Source: Glycomyces sp. TRM65418
GTDB taxonomy: Bacteria > Actinomycetota > Actinomycetes > Mycobacteriales > Micromonosporaceae
Length of the DNA: 64,000 nucleotides
Assembly (NCBI RefSeq): GCF_019710475.1
Contig: NZ_JAJFAX010000008.1
Location: 62,001-126,000, forward strand
Reading direction: 5' to 3'
This document shows positions 1 through 8,909 of this stretch, piece after piece; position 1 is the stretch's first letter, and every line of letters begins with the position of its first letter. The position numbers and the translations under genes were made by a program. The notes beneath the pieces were generated by a model. It was not told where the DNA came from. It saw nothing but the letters and a program-made list of their open reading frames with translations, and did no database searches.

Positions 1-202
1 GCTAGCGGCGAACCGCCGCCGGCAGGCGCCGCTGGTGCTCGCGGTCTTGGCGGTCAACGAGATCCCGTCGGGGTGGAGCGCGGTGCCGAAATGGGCGCCG
101 CCGTCGGTGGGCGGCGCGATCCTCATCGCCGCGGGCGCGGCCTTGGAGCAGCGCCGCCGCGACCTGTCGCGACTGAGCCGATCGGTCAAGGCGATGCGCT
201 GA
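1..202 (+). CDS. C-terminal end of a polytopic membrane protein (partial)
   Basis: The reading frame is open from the window edge and stops with TGA at 200-202, giving about 66 residues. It ends in a last membrane helix followed by a basic tail (RRRDLSRLSRSVKAMR). This closely matches the end of the next gene (RRRDLARLRDGLKSMR), and the preceding helix VGGAILIAAGA matches IGGVILIGAGA there. The two genes are therefore tandem paralogues by duplication. The function is unknown and the N-terminus lies outside the window. A strong hairpin follows the stop. Confidence 0.8.
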   Translation, partial: LAANRRRQAPLVLAVLAVNEIPSGWSAVPKWAPPSVGGAILIAAGAALEQRRRDLSRLSRSVKAMR

Positions 203-222
203 CGGCGATCGCCCAGTGAACC

Positions 223-261
223 GGCCCGGCCGCCCCGAGGTTCCCTGGGGACGGCCGGGCC
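223..261 (+). terminator. Intrinsic-type hairpin after the partial gene
   Basis: GGCCCGGCCG at 223-232 pairs with CGGCCGGGCC at 252-261. The inner bases extend the stem through a CCC/GGG stretch. No T-run follows, as is usual in high-GC actinomycetes. It lies 20 nt after the stop codon. Confidence 0.6.
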
Positions 262-461
262 TTCGCGTTCGCCGCGAGGAAGCGGCCCATTCGCCGAGCG
301 AGCGTCCGGCGAACCGCCCTTCGGACTCCGGTCCGTTTAGAGGAATCCTTCAACATTTCGGCCTGTAGGCTCAGGCCGCGTACGCCTTCCTTTGTCATTC
401 GCGTACAAAGCGCGCCCGTTTTGCCCGATCCCGTATTTGACAGGGCCCCCACACTGTGCAC

Positions 462-3185
462 ATGACCACCTACAACTGCCCCCGTTGCGGCAGCCCTTCC
501 ACGGCCGAGCGGTGCCCTTACTGCGGCCGCGGGCCCGAGCCGCTGCTGTCGCGGCTCGGCGAACTCGACGCCGTCCTCGCCACGATGCCCGCCACCCTCC
601 AGAGCCGCGCCGCGGTCGAAGCCGAACGCCGCGAGGTGCTCGAAGGCCTCACCGAAGTCGCGGCCCGCTACCTCGCCGAGGCCGAACGGCACGCCCGCGC
701 CACCGGACCGGGCCCCACTCGGACCCCGCCGGCGTCGACCGACACCGACACCACGCAGTCGCTCACGAGCCCGCCCCGCTCCTCGCCGACCGCGACGCCC
801 GCCGGACCGCCGGCCGCCCACACGCCTGGAGCGCCCGCTCCGTACGCCCCCGGCACCCCGGCCGGCGGCGTCCCCCAAGCACAGGCCGCCCCACAGGCCG
901 GCGCGCCCCAAGCCGTCCCGTACCCGTACCCGCAACCGCCGCGCACGCCGCCCGCCGGCGCGTTCCTCCGGCCGCGCGAACGCGGCGAAGTCGGCTCCAA
1001 GACCGTCCAGACCGTGCTCCTGAGCCTCGGCGGCCTCCTCGTCGCCGCCGCGCTCATCATCTTCACCGCCGTCGCGTGGCGCAACATGGGCAACGAAGGC
1101 CGAGCCGCCGTCCTCGGCGGCGTCACCGTCCTGCTCCTGGCGATCCCCTTCGCGTTCAAGCGCAACCGCCTCTGGGCCACCGCCGAGACCTTCGCGGCCC
1201 TCGGCGCGCTCGCCCTGTGGTGCACGACCCTCGCGGGCTACTACCTGTACCGGCCGCCGGGCGCCGACTTCGGGCCCGACACCGTCGGCGCGTGGACCGG
1301 CGGGGTCCTCGTGGTCCTCGTCGGCTACCGCGCCCTGGGCCGCCTCGCCGCGACCGGCTGGGCCATGCTCCCGCTCGCCGCGGTCGGCGCCGGGTTCGCC
1401 GCCGCCGGCCCCCTCGGCACGGCCGTCCCCCTCGTGCTCGCGATCGCCGCGGCCCTGGGCGCCGCCGCCTGGATCACCGGCCGGCACCCGGGCCGCTACG
1501 GACGCTCAGACCTGTGGGCCTCGCGGTTCCTCACCTGCGCCGCGGTCGTCGCCGCCTGCTCCGCGGGTCTGCGCGCGGCCTTCGGGCTCGCCGACCCCGT
1601 GGTCCCGCCCGCGGCCGCCGCCGTCGCACTCCTGGCCGCCGCCAACCTGGTCGGCGCCCACCTCGCCCGCCGCCTCGGCGTCTCCCTCACCACGATGCTC
1701 GTCGCCGCCTCCGCCAGCGGCTCGCTCGTGCTGTGCGCGTGGATCCTCGCGATCCGGGCCGACTCCTCCGAGCTCATCCTCCCCTCGCTCGCGCTGGCCG
1801 CGGCGGCCGTCCCGCCCGCCCTCCTGCCGCGGGAGAAGGACACGTGGCCGCTCACCACGGCCGCCACCGCCGCGCTCACCGCCCTCGCCGCGTTCGCCGC
1901 GGTCACCTTCGACGCGCCCGACCTCAGCGCCTACTTCGTCGTGTTCCTCGCCGCCCGCCTGGTCGCGCCGCTCTGCGCCGCACCGCTCGGCACGGCCCTG
2001 CGGCACGCGTCCTATGTGGTCGGCATCGGCACCGCCGTCGTCGCGGCCTTCACGGCGCTCGGCGGCCTCGTGGCCCTGTTCGCCCGCGACCTCGGGTGGC
2101 GCCTCGCCCTCGAAGTCCCGGTCGTCCTCGTGGCCTTCGCGTTCGCGTCGCTCCTGCTCCCCCGGAAATACCGGGTCAACGCGGCCGCGCTGGCCGTCGC
2201 GTTCGCCGTCGAATCGTCGGCGGTCCGCCTGTGGAGCGAGGACCCGACCCGGTACGACGCGGTCCCCACGATCGCCTTCATCGTCTGCGGCCTCATCGCC
2301 CTGACGTCGGCCCTGTTCTCGGGCACGGTCGCCGGGCGCTGCTCGGGCTGGGCGGCGCTCGCGGTGTGGGCCCCGATCGCCGGAGCCGCGGCCTCCGAGA
2401 GCGACACCCTCGACCCCGGCCCGGGCTGGATCCCGCTGTGGCTCACCGTCACCGCCGCCGCGATGCTCGTCATCGCCGCGGGCGCGCCGCGCCGCACCCG
2501 CCCCGACCGGGTGCTCGCCGCCATCCTCGCCCACGTCCTCGCAGGGCTCGCGATCGTGGTCGGCGGCCTGGACGACTTCTTCTCCGCGACCCTGATGGAC
2601 TCGGACGTGAAGCTGTTCCTCCCCGTCCAGTTCGGGATCTACACCCTGGCGCTCGCGGGCGCGGCGCTCATGGCCCCGGTCCGCAAGTGGGGGTACACGA
2701 TCGCGGCCCTGTGCACCGGCACCGTGGGCTGGTGGTCGCTGCTGGCCGCGCTCAACATCGCCACGCTGGAGTGCTACACCGCGCCGACGGCGGCCATCCT
2801 GTTCCTGATCGGCCTGTGGCGGCTGGATCGGCGACCCGAGGTCGGCTCGTGGTCGACGCTGGCGCTGCCGATCCTCGTCGGCATCGGACCGAGCCTGCTC
2901 ATGGCGCTCGGCGACGGCGACGTGGCCCGGCGCGTCGGCGTCGGCGCGGCCGCCGTCGTGGTGATCATCGCCGGACTCCAGCGCCGCTGGCAGGCTCCGC
3001 TCGTGCTCGGCTCGATCGCGCTGGCGGTCCTGACGATCAACGAGCTGGCACTGGTGTGGGATCACATCCCGGTGTGGATCCCGCCCGCGATCGGCGGCGT
3101 GATCCTCATCGGCGCGGGCGCGACCTTCGAGAAGCGCCGCCGCGACCTGGCCCGACTGCGCGACGGTTTGAAATCGATGCGGTAG
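462..3185 (+). CDS. Zinc-ribbon polytopic integral membrane protein, function unknown
   Basis: About 907 residues. The N-terminus is a zinc ribbon with two CxxC knuckles (C6/C9 and C18/C21), then a short helical stretch (about 25-75) and a Pro/Ala-rich linker (about 90-170). The rest, from about residue 180, is a long series of hydrophobic helices, roughly twenty by eye. The architecture resembles the large actinomycete 'integral membrane protein' family with an N-terminal zinc ribbon, whose role is not established. I chose ATG 462; a GTG at 456 in the same frame would add two residues, and neither has a good Shine-Dalgarno sequence. It is a tandem paralogue of the partial gene upstream. Confidence 0.8.
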   Translation: MTTYNCPRCGSPSTAERCPYCGRGPEPLLSRLGELDAVLATMPATLQSRAAVEAERREVLEGLTEVAARYLAEAERHARATGPGPTRTPPASTDTDTTQSLTSPPRSSPTATPAGPPAAHTPGAPAPYAPGTPAGGVPQAQAAPQAGAPQAVPYPYPQPPRTPPAGAFLRPRERGEVGSKTVQTVLLSLGGLLVAAALIIFTAVAWRNMGNEGRAAVLGGVTVLLLAIPFAFKRNRLWATAETFAALGALALWCTTLAGYYLYRPPGADFGPDTVGAWTGGVLVVLVGYRALGRLAATGWAMLPLAAVGAGFAAAGPLGTAVPLVLAIAAALGAAAWITGRHPGRYGRSDLWASRFLTCAAVVAACSAGLRAAFGLADPVVPPAAAAVALLAAANLVGAHLARRLGVSLTTMLVAASASGSLVLCAWILAIRADSSELILPSLALAAAAVPPALLPREKDTWPLTTAATAALTALAAFAAVTFDAPDLSAYFVVFLAARLVAPLCAAPLGTALRHASYVVGIGTAVVAAFTALGGLVALFARDLGWRLALEVPVVLVAFAFASLLLPRKYRVNAAALAVAFAVESSAVRLWSEDPTRYDAVPTIAFIVCGLIALTSALFSGTVAGRCSGWAALAVWAPIAGAAASESDTLDPGPGWIPLWLTVTAAAMLVIAAGAPRRTRPDRVLAAILAHVLAGLAIVVGGLDDFFSATLMDSDVKLFLPVQFGIYTLALAGAALMAPVRKWGYTIAALCTGTVGWWSLLAALNIATLECYTAPTAAILFLIGLWRLDRRPEVGSWSTLALPILVGIGPSLLMALGDGDVARRVGVGAAAVVVIIAGLQRRWQAPLVLGSIALAVLTINELALVWDHIPVWIPPAIGGVILIGAGATFEKRRRDLARLRDGLKSMR

Positions 3186-3228
3186 GCAACCGAACGAGGC
3201 CTTCGCGGCGTCTTACCGACAGCACCGG

Positions 3229-3258
3229 GCGCGGCGGGTCCTACAGGGCCCGCCGCGC
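3229..3258 (+). terminator. Hairpin terminator after the membrane-protein gene
   Basis: A 13-bp stem (3229-3241 with 3246-3258, one G-T wobble) closes a 4-nt TACA loop. It starts 44 nt after the stop. The convergent dxs gene ends at 3467, so it could serve either strand. Confidence 0.65.
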
Positions 3259-3393
3259 CGCTGTGTCCGGACCGCGGACGAGCGGCGGCGACCGGTGGTC
3301 CCGCGCAGGCGTCGGGGCCGAAGCACGCGTGACGGCCGCTTTCCGGTCGGCCGTCTCGTCACGGCCGCCGCTGCGTCGTCCGTCCCCCCGATG

Positions 3394-3407
3394 CCGTACC
3401 GGTACGG
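3394..3407. other. Perfect 14-bp palindrome CCGTACCGGTACGG
   Basis: This perfect inverted repeat without a spacer lies in the 281-nt gap between two convergent genes, beyond the hairpin terminator. It could be a protein site or chance. Nothing else is recognisable in this gap. Confidence 0.35.
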
Positions 3408-3466
3408 GAGGGCCGTCCGCCTGCGAGCGGGCACGGATGCCGAATCGCCGGGACGATTGACGGTCC

Positions 3467-5392
3467 CTAGTGGTGGTGCGCTTCCGCTTCGCCGCGGCGG
3501 TGGACTTCGGCCGCCAGGCGCTCGGCGATCGCCTCGGGGGTGAGCCCCAGGTCGGCGAGGAGCTGGGCGCGGGTCCCGTGCGGATGCCAGCCGCGTTCGA
3601 CGCCGAAGTCGATCAGCGGCACCTCCTCGCCCGCGTCGCGCAGGGACTGCGCCAGCGCGTCGCCGAACCCGCCGGTGCGGATGCCGTCCTCCACTGTGGC
3701 CACGAGCGGGTACTGGCCCGCGAGCTTCACGAGCGCGTCCGGCACCGGCGAGATCCAGCGCGGGTCGACGACCGTGGCGCGGATGCCCCGCTCGACGAGG
3801 AGCGAGGCGACCTGGACCGCGGTGGCGGCGAAGGCGCCGCAGGCGACGATGAGCAGCTCGTCGTCCTCGTGCTTGACGAGCACGTCGAGTCCTTCATTGA
3901 CGTCGACGGCCTCGATGTCGGCCTCGGGGACCGCCCCCGTGGGGAAGCGGAGCATCGTCGGGCCGTCGTCGACCGCGAGCGCCTCGGCGAACTCCTCGCG
4001 GAGGGACGCGGCGTCGCGCGGGGCGGCGATCCGCAGGCCGGGGACGACGCGGAAGATCGAGGTGTCCCAGATGCCGTAGTGGCTCGGTCCGTCGGGGCCG
4101 GTGATGCCGGCGCGGTCGAGCACGAACGTCACCGGCAGGCGGTGCATGGCGACGTCGAGGACGGTCTGGTCGAACGCGCGGTTCATGAACGTGGAGTAGA
4201 CGGCCACGACCGGGTGCATGCCGTTCATGGCGAGGCCGGCCGCGGAGGTGACCGCGTGCTGCTCGGCGATGCCGACGTCGAAGACCCGCTCGGGATGGCG
4301 CTTCATGAGCTTGTCGACGCCGGTGGGCCCGGGCATGGCGGCGGTGATCGCGACGACCTCGGGCCGCAGGTTCGCCTGCGCGACGAGCTCGTCGGCGAAG
4401 ACGCCGGTCCAGCGGCGCTTGGAGGCGGTGACGGGCTCGCCGGTGATCGGGTCGAACGCGGCCGAGGGGGCGTGCATCTGCTCGGCCTCGTCGGCGCGGG
4501 CGGGGGCCCAGCCGCGGCCCTTCTCGGTGAGGGCGTGGACGATCACGGGACCGCCGAAGCGCTTCGCGCGGTCGAGGGCCTCGGTGAGCTCGCCGATGTG
4601 GTGGCCGTCGACGGGGCCGACGTACTTGATGCCCAGATCGGAGAACATGCCCTGCGGGGCGAGGGCGTCCTTGAGGCCGGTCTTGGCGGCGTGGAGGCCC
4701 GCGTAGGCGGCGCGGCCGAACACGGGGATGCGTTCGACGAGCTCCTGGATCTTCTTGAGCGCGGGCTCGTAGCCGGGATTGAGGCGCAGGCCCGCGAGGC
4801 GCTTGGCGAGGCCGCCGACGGTGGGCGCGTAGGAGCGGCCATTGTCGTTGACGACGATGACGAGTTTGAGGTCGTCGCGGGCGGCGATGTTGTTGAGGGC
4901 CTCCCAGCACATGCCGCCGGTGAGCGCGCCGTCGCCGACGAGCGCCACGACGTGCCGGTCGGAGCCGGACAGGGCGTGGGCCTTGGCGAGGCCGTCGGCG
5001 TAGGACAGGGCGGTGGAGGCGTGGGAGTTCTCGACGAGGTCGTGCGGGGACTCGGCCTGGCTGGGGTAGCCGGTGAGGCCGCCGCGGCGGCGCAGTCCGT
5101 CGAACCGATCGGCCCGGCCGGTGAGCGCCTTGTGGACGTACGACTGGTGGCCGGTGTCGAAGACGATCTGGTCGTGCGGCGAGTCGAAGACCCGGTGGAT
5201 CGCCATGGTCAGCTCGACGACGCCGAGGTTGGGGCCGATGTGGCCGCCGGTCCGGGCGACCGCGTCGACGAGGAATTCGCGGAGCTCCTCGGCCAGCCGC
5301 GGCAGCTCGGCCTCGTCCAGCGACTTGAAATCGGCCAGCCTGCCGATGCCGGACAGCAGCGGGCCCATCTCGGGGCCGAGGTGCGTATTCAT
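3467..5392 (-). CDS. dxs: 1-deoxy-D-xylulose-5-phosphate synthase
   Basis: Joins pyruvate and glyceraldehyde-3-phosphate in the first, thiamine-diphosphate-dependent step of the MEP isoprenoid pathway; cytosolic. The 641-residue product has the usual DXS length. It shows the N-terminal [12 protein letters not shown] segment (50-61), the [10 protein letters not shown] motif with H82, and the ThDP motif GDGALTGG (153-160). Further on are the GIAEQHAV and [15 protein letters not shown] motifs of the pyrimidine-binding domain. The start ATG 5392 has no Shine-Dalgarno sequence, but TAGACT lies 8 nt upstream, so the mRNA is probably leaderless. An upstream in-frame extension to 5512 is possible but lacks family similarity. 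The gene is monocistronic here. Confidence 0.96.
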   Translation of the reverse strand: MNTHLGPEMGPLLSGIGRLADFKSLDEAELPRLAEELREFLVDAVARTGGHIGPNLGVVELTMAIHRVFDSPHDQIVFDTGHQSYVHKALTGRADRFDGLRRRGGLTGYPSQAESPHDLVENSHASTALSYADGLAKAHALSGSDRHVVALVGDGALTGGMCWEALNNIAARDDLKLVIVVNDNGRSYAPTVGGLAKRLAGLRLNPGYEPALKKIQELVERIPVFGRAAYAGLHAAKTGLKDALAPQGMFSDLGIKYVGPVDGHHIGELTEALDRAKRFGGPVIVHALTEKGRGWAPARADEAEQMHAPSAAFDPITGEPVTASKRRWTGVFADELVAQANLRPEVVAITAAMPGPTGVDKLMKRHPERVFDVGIAEQHAVTSAAGLAMNGMHPVVAVYSTFMNRAFDQTVLDVAMHRLPVTFVLDRAGITGPDGPSHYGIWDTSIFRVVPGLRIAAPRDAASLREEFAEALAVDDGPTMLRFPTGAVPEADIEAVDVNEGLDVLVKHEDDELLIVACGAFAATAVQVASLLVERGIRATVVDPRWISPVPDALVKLAGQYPLVATVEDGIRTGGFGDALAQSLRDAGEEVPLIDFGVERGWHPHGTRAQLLADLGLTPEAIAERLAAEVHRRGEAEAHHH

Positions 5393-5400
5393 AAGGGGGA

Positions 5401-5428
5401 AGTCTATCGGTGGCACCGCCCGGGCGGT
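5401..5428 (-). promoter_or_regulatory. dxs leaderless promoter with a 14-bp palindrome
   Basis: Read on the minus strand, TAGACT at 5406-5401 is a good -10 hexamer 8 nt before the dxs ATG. A perfect palindrome, ACCGCCCGGGCGGT, occupies 5415-5428, just upstream of the -10 and over the expected -35/spacer. That is a typical repressor position. No -35 consensus is visible. Confidence 0.5.
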
Positions 5429-5686
5429 ACCTCCGCGAGGTCGGCTGGGATGTGTCTCATGGCCGCTCACGGTCCGTGATCCGCGCTTCGGTCGCGGCGT
5501 CGGGGCGGTCACGGTTCGGGCGGGGGGACGTCACCGAGAACGGCCGTCGCCGATTCCGCTCGGGCGCTTCGGAAATTCATCCGAAAGGGCGGCGTGTGCG
5601 AGAGTGTCGGAAAGCAGTCAGTCCCCGAAAGGGACACGCCGGGCGAATAGCGGCCCGGGCCGTGATCTGGGTGTGATCATCCCAAC

Positions 5687-6589
5687 ATGGACCTCATCGA
5701 CCTGCATCAGAACACCGAATGGCCCGCGCGCCTCGATCAGGTGTTGAGTTCCTCTCCGGTGGACTGGGCGGATCGGCGCGCGAGCGTGCAGGCCGCGGTC
5801 CCGCCCGGACTGGCCCGGCTCCAGCGGATGTCGGCGGTGCCGCGCTTCGACCTGGACGCGGTCGCCCCGGAGGTGTACGAGGGGATCCTGGAGGACGCGC
5901 TCGCGGCGGCCGCGCGCGGAGGCGCGGCCTACACCGAGTTGCGGCTGCCGCAGGAGTCGGTGGTGTACCCGCAGTTCATGGAGCGGTTCACGGCGGCGCG
6001 CTCGCGGGTCGCCGAGTCGTTCCCGGGCTTCGACGCGGGCGCGATCCTGAGCATGAACCTGTGGGATCCGATGCTCCGGGAGCTGTGCGACGCGTTCGCG
6101 GACGCCGCGGCGGCCGGGCTGGCGGGCATCGAGATCGTCTACGTTCCGTATGCGGCCGAAGCGGACTGGAAGCGGGGCCGGGTGGTGGCCGAGGCAGCGG
6201 CCGCGGCGGGGCTCGGCGTGACGGTGCCGGCGGGGGCGTTCAACGCCTCGAACCTGGCGGCCTTGGCGGAGATCGAGCAGATCGGACGGATCGGGCACGC
6301 CGTCGGCGCGGCGAACGACCCGGGGATCATGCGGCTGCTGGCCGCGCGCGGGGTGACCGTGGAGGTGTGCCTGACGTCGGCGGTGGTCCTGGGAATGGTG
6401 CCGGCGCTGGAGGCGCACCCGCTGCCGCGGTTCCTGGAGGCGGGCATGGCGGTGGTGCTCGGGACGGACTCGCCGATGCGGATGGGCACCGACATCGCGG
6501 GCGAGTACGCGAAGGCGCGGACGCTGGGACTGGGCGAGGCGGACCTGGCGGCGATGACGGCGCGGGCCAGGGCGGCCCGGCTGCCGTAA
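5687..6589 (+). CDS. Adenosine-deaminase-like amidohydrolase-fold protein with degraded metal site
   Basis: 300 residues, the size of adenosine deaminase family proteins. The C-terminal half carries family landmarks: RIGHAV (H204), CLTSAVVLG before HPLPRF, and GTDSPMRMGTDIAGEY (D261). Several zinc or catalytic residues are altered. The N-terminal HxH reads H7-Q-N9, and the HAGE box reads P181-A-G-A184, which loses both its His and the catalytic Glu. A normal ADA reaction is therefore unlikely; it may be a pseudoenzyme or act on another substrate. No Shine-Dalgarno sequence is seen. GATCAT lies 6 nt before ATG 5687, so leaderless transcription is possible. It is divergent from dxs. Confidence 0.65.
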   Translation: MDLIDLHQNTEWPARLDQVLSSSPVDWADRRASVQAAVPPGLARLQRMSAVPRFDLDAVAPEVYEGILEDALAAAARGGAAYTELRLPQESVVYPQFMERFTAARSRVAESFPGFDAGAILSMNLWDPMLRELCDAFADAAAAGLAGIEIVYVPYAAEADWKRGRVVAEAAAAAGLGVTVPAGAFNASNLAALAEIEQIGRIGHAVGAANDPGIMRLLAARGVTVEVCLTSAVVLGMVPALEAHPLPRFLEAGMAVVLGTDSPMRMGTDIAGEYAKARTLGLGEADLAAMTARARAARLP

Positions 6590-6893
6590 GGGGCGCCCGA
6601 CCGCACGATCACGAATCGATCTCGGAGCGATCAACAACACGCGTCAATTGTTATGAACGTCGGATTGTCGACAACCTGATGACCCGCTCATCGACATTCG
6701 CCTTCAAGGCCTTCACCTGCGCAAACGCCGGGATCGAACCTCCCGTGTCGATCTTCTCACGCACTGCTCGGCTTGCAGAACCCCAGGTGTTGACTAATGT
6801 TTCACCCGTTGCCGCCCCCGACGGAAGCCCGTGCCGGAGCATCCGCGTCTCCCCCGGTCCGCGTCATCCGAGCCCGCGCTGTGAAAGGAAGCA
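6590..6893 (+). promoter_or_regulatory. Leader region of the betaine-type ABC operon
   Basis: This 304-nt non-coding stretch is clearly richer in A+T than its surroundings up to about 6800. The best promoter candidate is TTGCAG (6773-6778), a 16-nt spacer and TAATGT (6795-6800). Short inverted repeats such as TTGTCGACAA occur near 6666. A ribosome-binding site, GAAAGGA, precedes the ATG at 6894. Osmotic control would be expected for this transporter type but is not shown by the sequence. Confidence 0.45.
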
Positions 6894-7946
6894 ATGCCCG
6901 CTATCGCAGTGGACTCCCTGTACAAGGTATTCGGCAAAGGCGCCAAGAACGCCGTCGCCCAGCTCAAACGCGGCGTCCCCCGCGCAGACCTGGCCGCGAA
7001 GAACGTCACCGCCGCGGTGATCGACCACAACTGGTCGATCGAGCCCGGCGAGACCTTCGTCGTCATGGGGCTGTCCGGCTCCGGCAAGTCCACGCTGATC
7101 CGGATGCTCAACGGCCTCATCAAGCCCACGGCCGGGACCATCCGCATCGGCGACGTCGAACTCGGCTCGCTCTCGTCCCGGGAGCTGCGCCGGCTGCGCC
7201 GCGAGAAGATCAGCATGGTCTTCCAGCACTTCGCGCTGCTCCCCCACCGCACGGTCGTCGAGAACGTCGCGTTCGGCCTGGAGATCAAGGGCGTCGACAA
7301 GACCGAGCGCCTGGAGCGCGCTAGGGAAGCGGTCGAGCTCGCAGGCCTGGCCGGGCACGAGTACAAACTCCCCGCGCAGCTCTCGGGCGGCATGAAGCAG
7401 CGGGTGGGCCTGGCCCGGGCGCTCGCCGCCGACACCGAGATCCTCCTCATGGACGAGGCCTTCAGCGCCCTCGACCCGCTCATCCGCCAGGAGATGCAGG
7501 ACCAGCTGCTCGACCTCCAGTCGAAGCTCGGCAAGACCATCGTGTTCATCACCCACGACCTCAACGAGGCCATGCGGATCGGCGACCGGATCGCGATCTG
7601 CGACGGCGAGGTCAAGCAGCTGGGCACCGCCGAGGAGATCCTCATGCACCCGGCGGACGACTACGTCGCCGAGTTCACCGCCGACGTCGACCGCAGCCGC
7701 GTGCTCACCGCCGAGGCCGTCATGGAGCCGTGCGGCACGCAGGACACCAGCGCGCTGCGGAGGATCGAGCCCGACGTCCCCGTGAACGAGCTGTACCAGC
7801 CGGTCCTGGACTCCAAGGCCCCCTTGCTGGTCGTCGACGACAACGCCGACCCGCTCGGGGTCGTCACGCCCAGATCCATCATCAAGTCGCTGGCGTTCGA
7901 GCCCGAGACGGCCGCCGACGGTGAAGAGGAGCGACAGCCCGCATGA
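6894..7946 (+). CDS. opuAA: Glycine betaine/choline-type ABC transporter ATP-binding protein
   Basis: ATPase of a type I ABC importer for quaternary-amine osmoprotectants (ProV/OpuAA family); 350 residues, cytoplasmic and membrane-associated. Walker A is GLSGSGKS (59-66), the Q-loop is VFQHFALLPH, the signature is LSGGMKQR (163-170), Walker B is ILLMDEAFSALD, and the switch is THDLNEA. The long N-terminal lead-in before Walker A is typical of ProV. Beyond about residue 275 there is a CBS-like regulatory tail (LLVVDDNADPLGVVTPRSII), shorter than a full CBS pair. Its stop overlaps the permease start by four bases (ATGA), so the genes are translationally coupled. Confidence 0.93.
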   Translation: MPAIAVDSLYKVFGKGAKNAVAQLKRGVPRADLAAKNVTAAVIDHNWSIEPGETFVVMGLSGSGKSTLIRMLNGLIKPTAGTIRIGDVELGSLSSRELRRLRREKISMVFQHFALLPHRTVVENVAFGLEIKGVDKTERLERAREAVELAGLAGHEYKLPAQLSGGMKQRVGLARALAADTEILLMDEAFSALDPLIRQEMQDQLLDLQSKLGKTIVFITHDLNEAMRIGDRIAICDGEVKQLGTAEEILMHPADDYVAEFTADVDRSRVLTAEAVMEPCGTQDTSALRRIEPDVPVNELYQPVLDSKAPLLVVDDNADPLGVVTPRSIIKSLAFEPETAADGEEERQPA

Positions 7947-8842
7947 TCGAGTACCTCCGGAACTGGTTCTGGACCTACATCTGGAAACCCTTGCCCGACA
8001 TGCCGTTCGGTGACTGGATGGAGTCCTTCGTCCGCTGGGCCCGGGACGCCTGGTCGATCTTCTTCGACGGCACCGAGACCTTCCTCGAGTCGGTCTACAC
8101 CGGACTGACCGAGACGCTGCTGTTCCTGCCCTCGGGTCTGATGGTCCTCGTCTTCGCCGCGATCGCCTGGGCCGCCAAGGGGTGGAAGCTGGCCGCCACG
8201 GTCGGCGTCGGCATGTTCATCGCCGCGTGGACCCCGTACTGGAACGAGACCATGGAGACCTTCTCGATGGTCCTGGTCGCGGCGTTCTTCGCGACGGCCC
8301 TGGCCATCCCGCTGGGGATCCTCGCCGCGGAGAACCGGACCGTCTCGACGGTGATGCGCCCGGTGCTCGACTTCATGCAGACCCTGCCCGGATTCGTCTA
8401 CCTGCTGCCGGTCGTCATGTTCTACGGCATCGGCGTGGTCCCCGGCATGATCGCCACCATCGTGTTCTGCATGCCGCCCGGCGTCCGGCTCACCGAACTG
8501 GGCCTCAGGCAGGTCGACCGCGAGGTCGTCGAAGCCGGGCAGGCGTTCGGCGCCTCCCCGGCCGCGATCCTCGCCCGGATCAAGCTCCCGCTGGCGCTGC
8601 CGACGATCATGGCCGGGCTCAACCAGGTCATCATGCTGGCCCTGTCGATGGTCGTCATCGCCGGGCTGGTCGGCGGCGGCGGCCTCGGTTCGGTCATCGT
8701 CTCCGCCCTCGGCCGCGTCGAGATGGCCCAGGGCTTCAACGCCGGTCTGGCCGTGGTCATCCTGGCGATCTTCCTCGACCGGGTCATGCAGGGCCTGGCC
8801 GACCGCACGCCGGTGGCCCGCGCCGCCGAGCTCGCCCGATGA
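7943..8842 (+). CDS. opuAB: Glycine betaine/choline-type ABC transporter permease
   Basis: Inner-membrane permease of the importer; 299 residues (ProW/OpuAB family). An N-terminal amphipathic Trp-rich stretch is followed by hydrophobic segments. It has the conserved cytoplasmic coupling loop EAGQAFGASPAAILARIKLPLALPT, where EAG...G...I..P contacts the ATPase, and the motif LSMVVIAGLVGGGGLG. ATG 7943 overlaps the ATPase stop. The binding protein follows after 67 nt. The substrate is assigned from family and operon only. Confidence 0.92.
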   Translation: MIEYLRNWFWTYIWKPLPDMPFGDWMESFVRWARDAWSIFFDGTETFLESVYTGLTETLLFLPSGLMVLVFAAIAWAAKGWKLAATVGVGMFIAAWTPYWNETMETFSMVLVAAFFATALAIPLGILAAENRTVSTVMRPVLDFMQTLPGFVYLLPVVMFYGIGVVPGMIATIVFCMPPGVRLTELGLRQVDREVVEAGQAFGASPAAILARIKLPLALPTIMAGLNQVIMLALSMVVIAGLVGGGGLGSVIVSALGRVEMAQGFNAGLAVVILAIFLDRVMQGLADRTPVARAAELAR

Positions 8843-8909
8843 CCCCGTGAACGCAAAGCGACCCAACGGAACACCCCGCACCCCGTCACAGGGAAGAAAG
8901 TAGGAGAAC

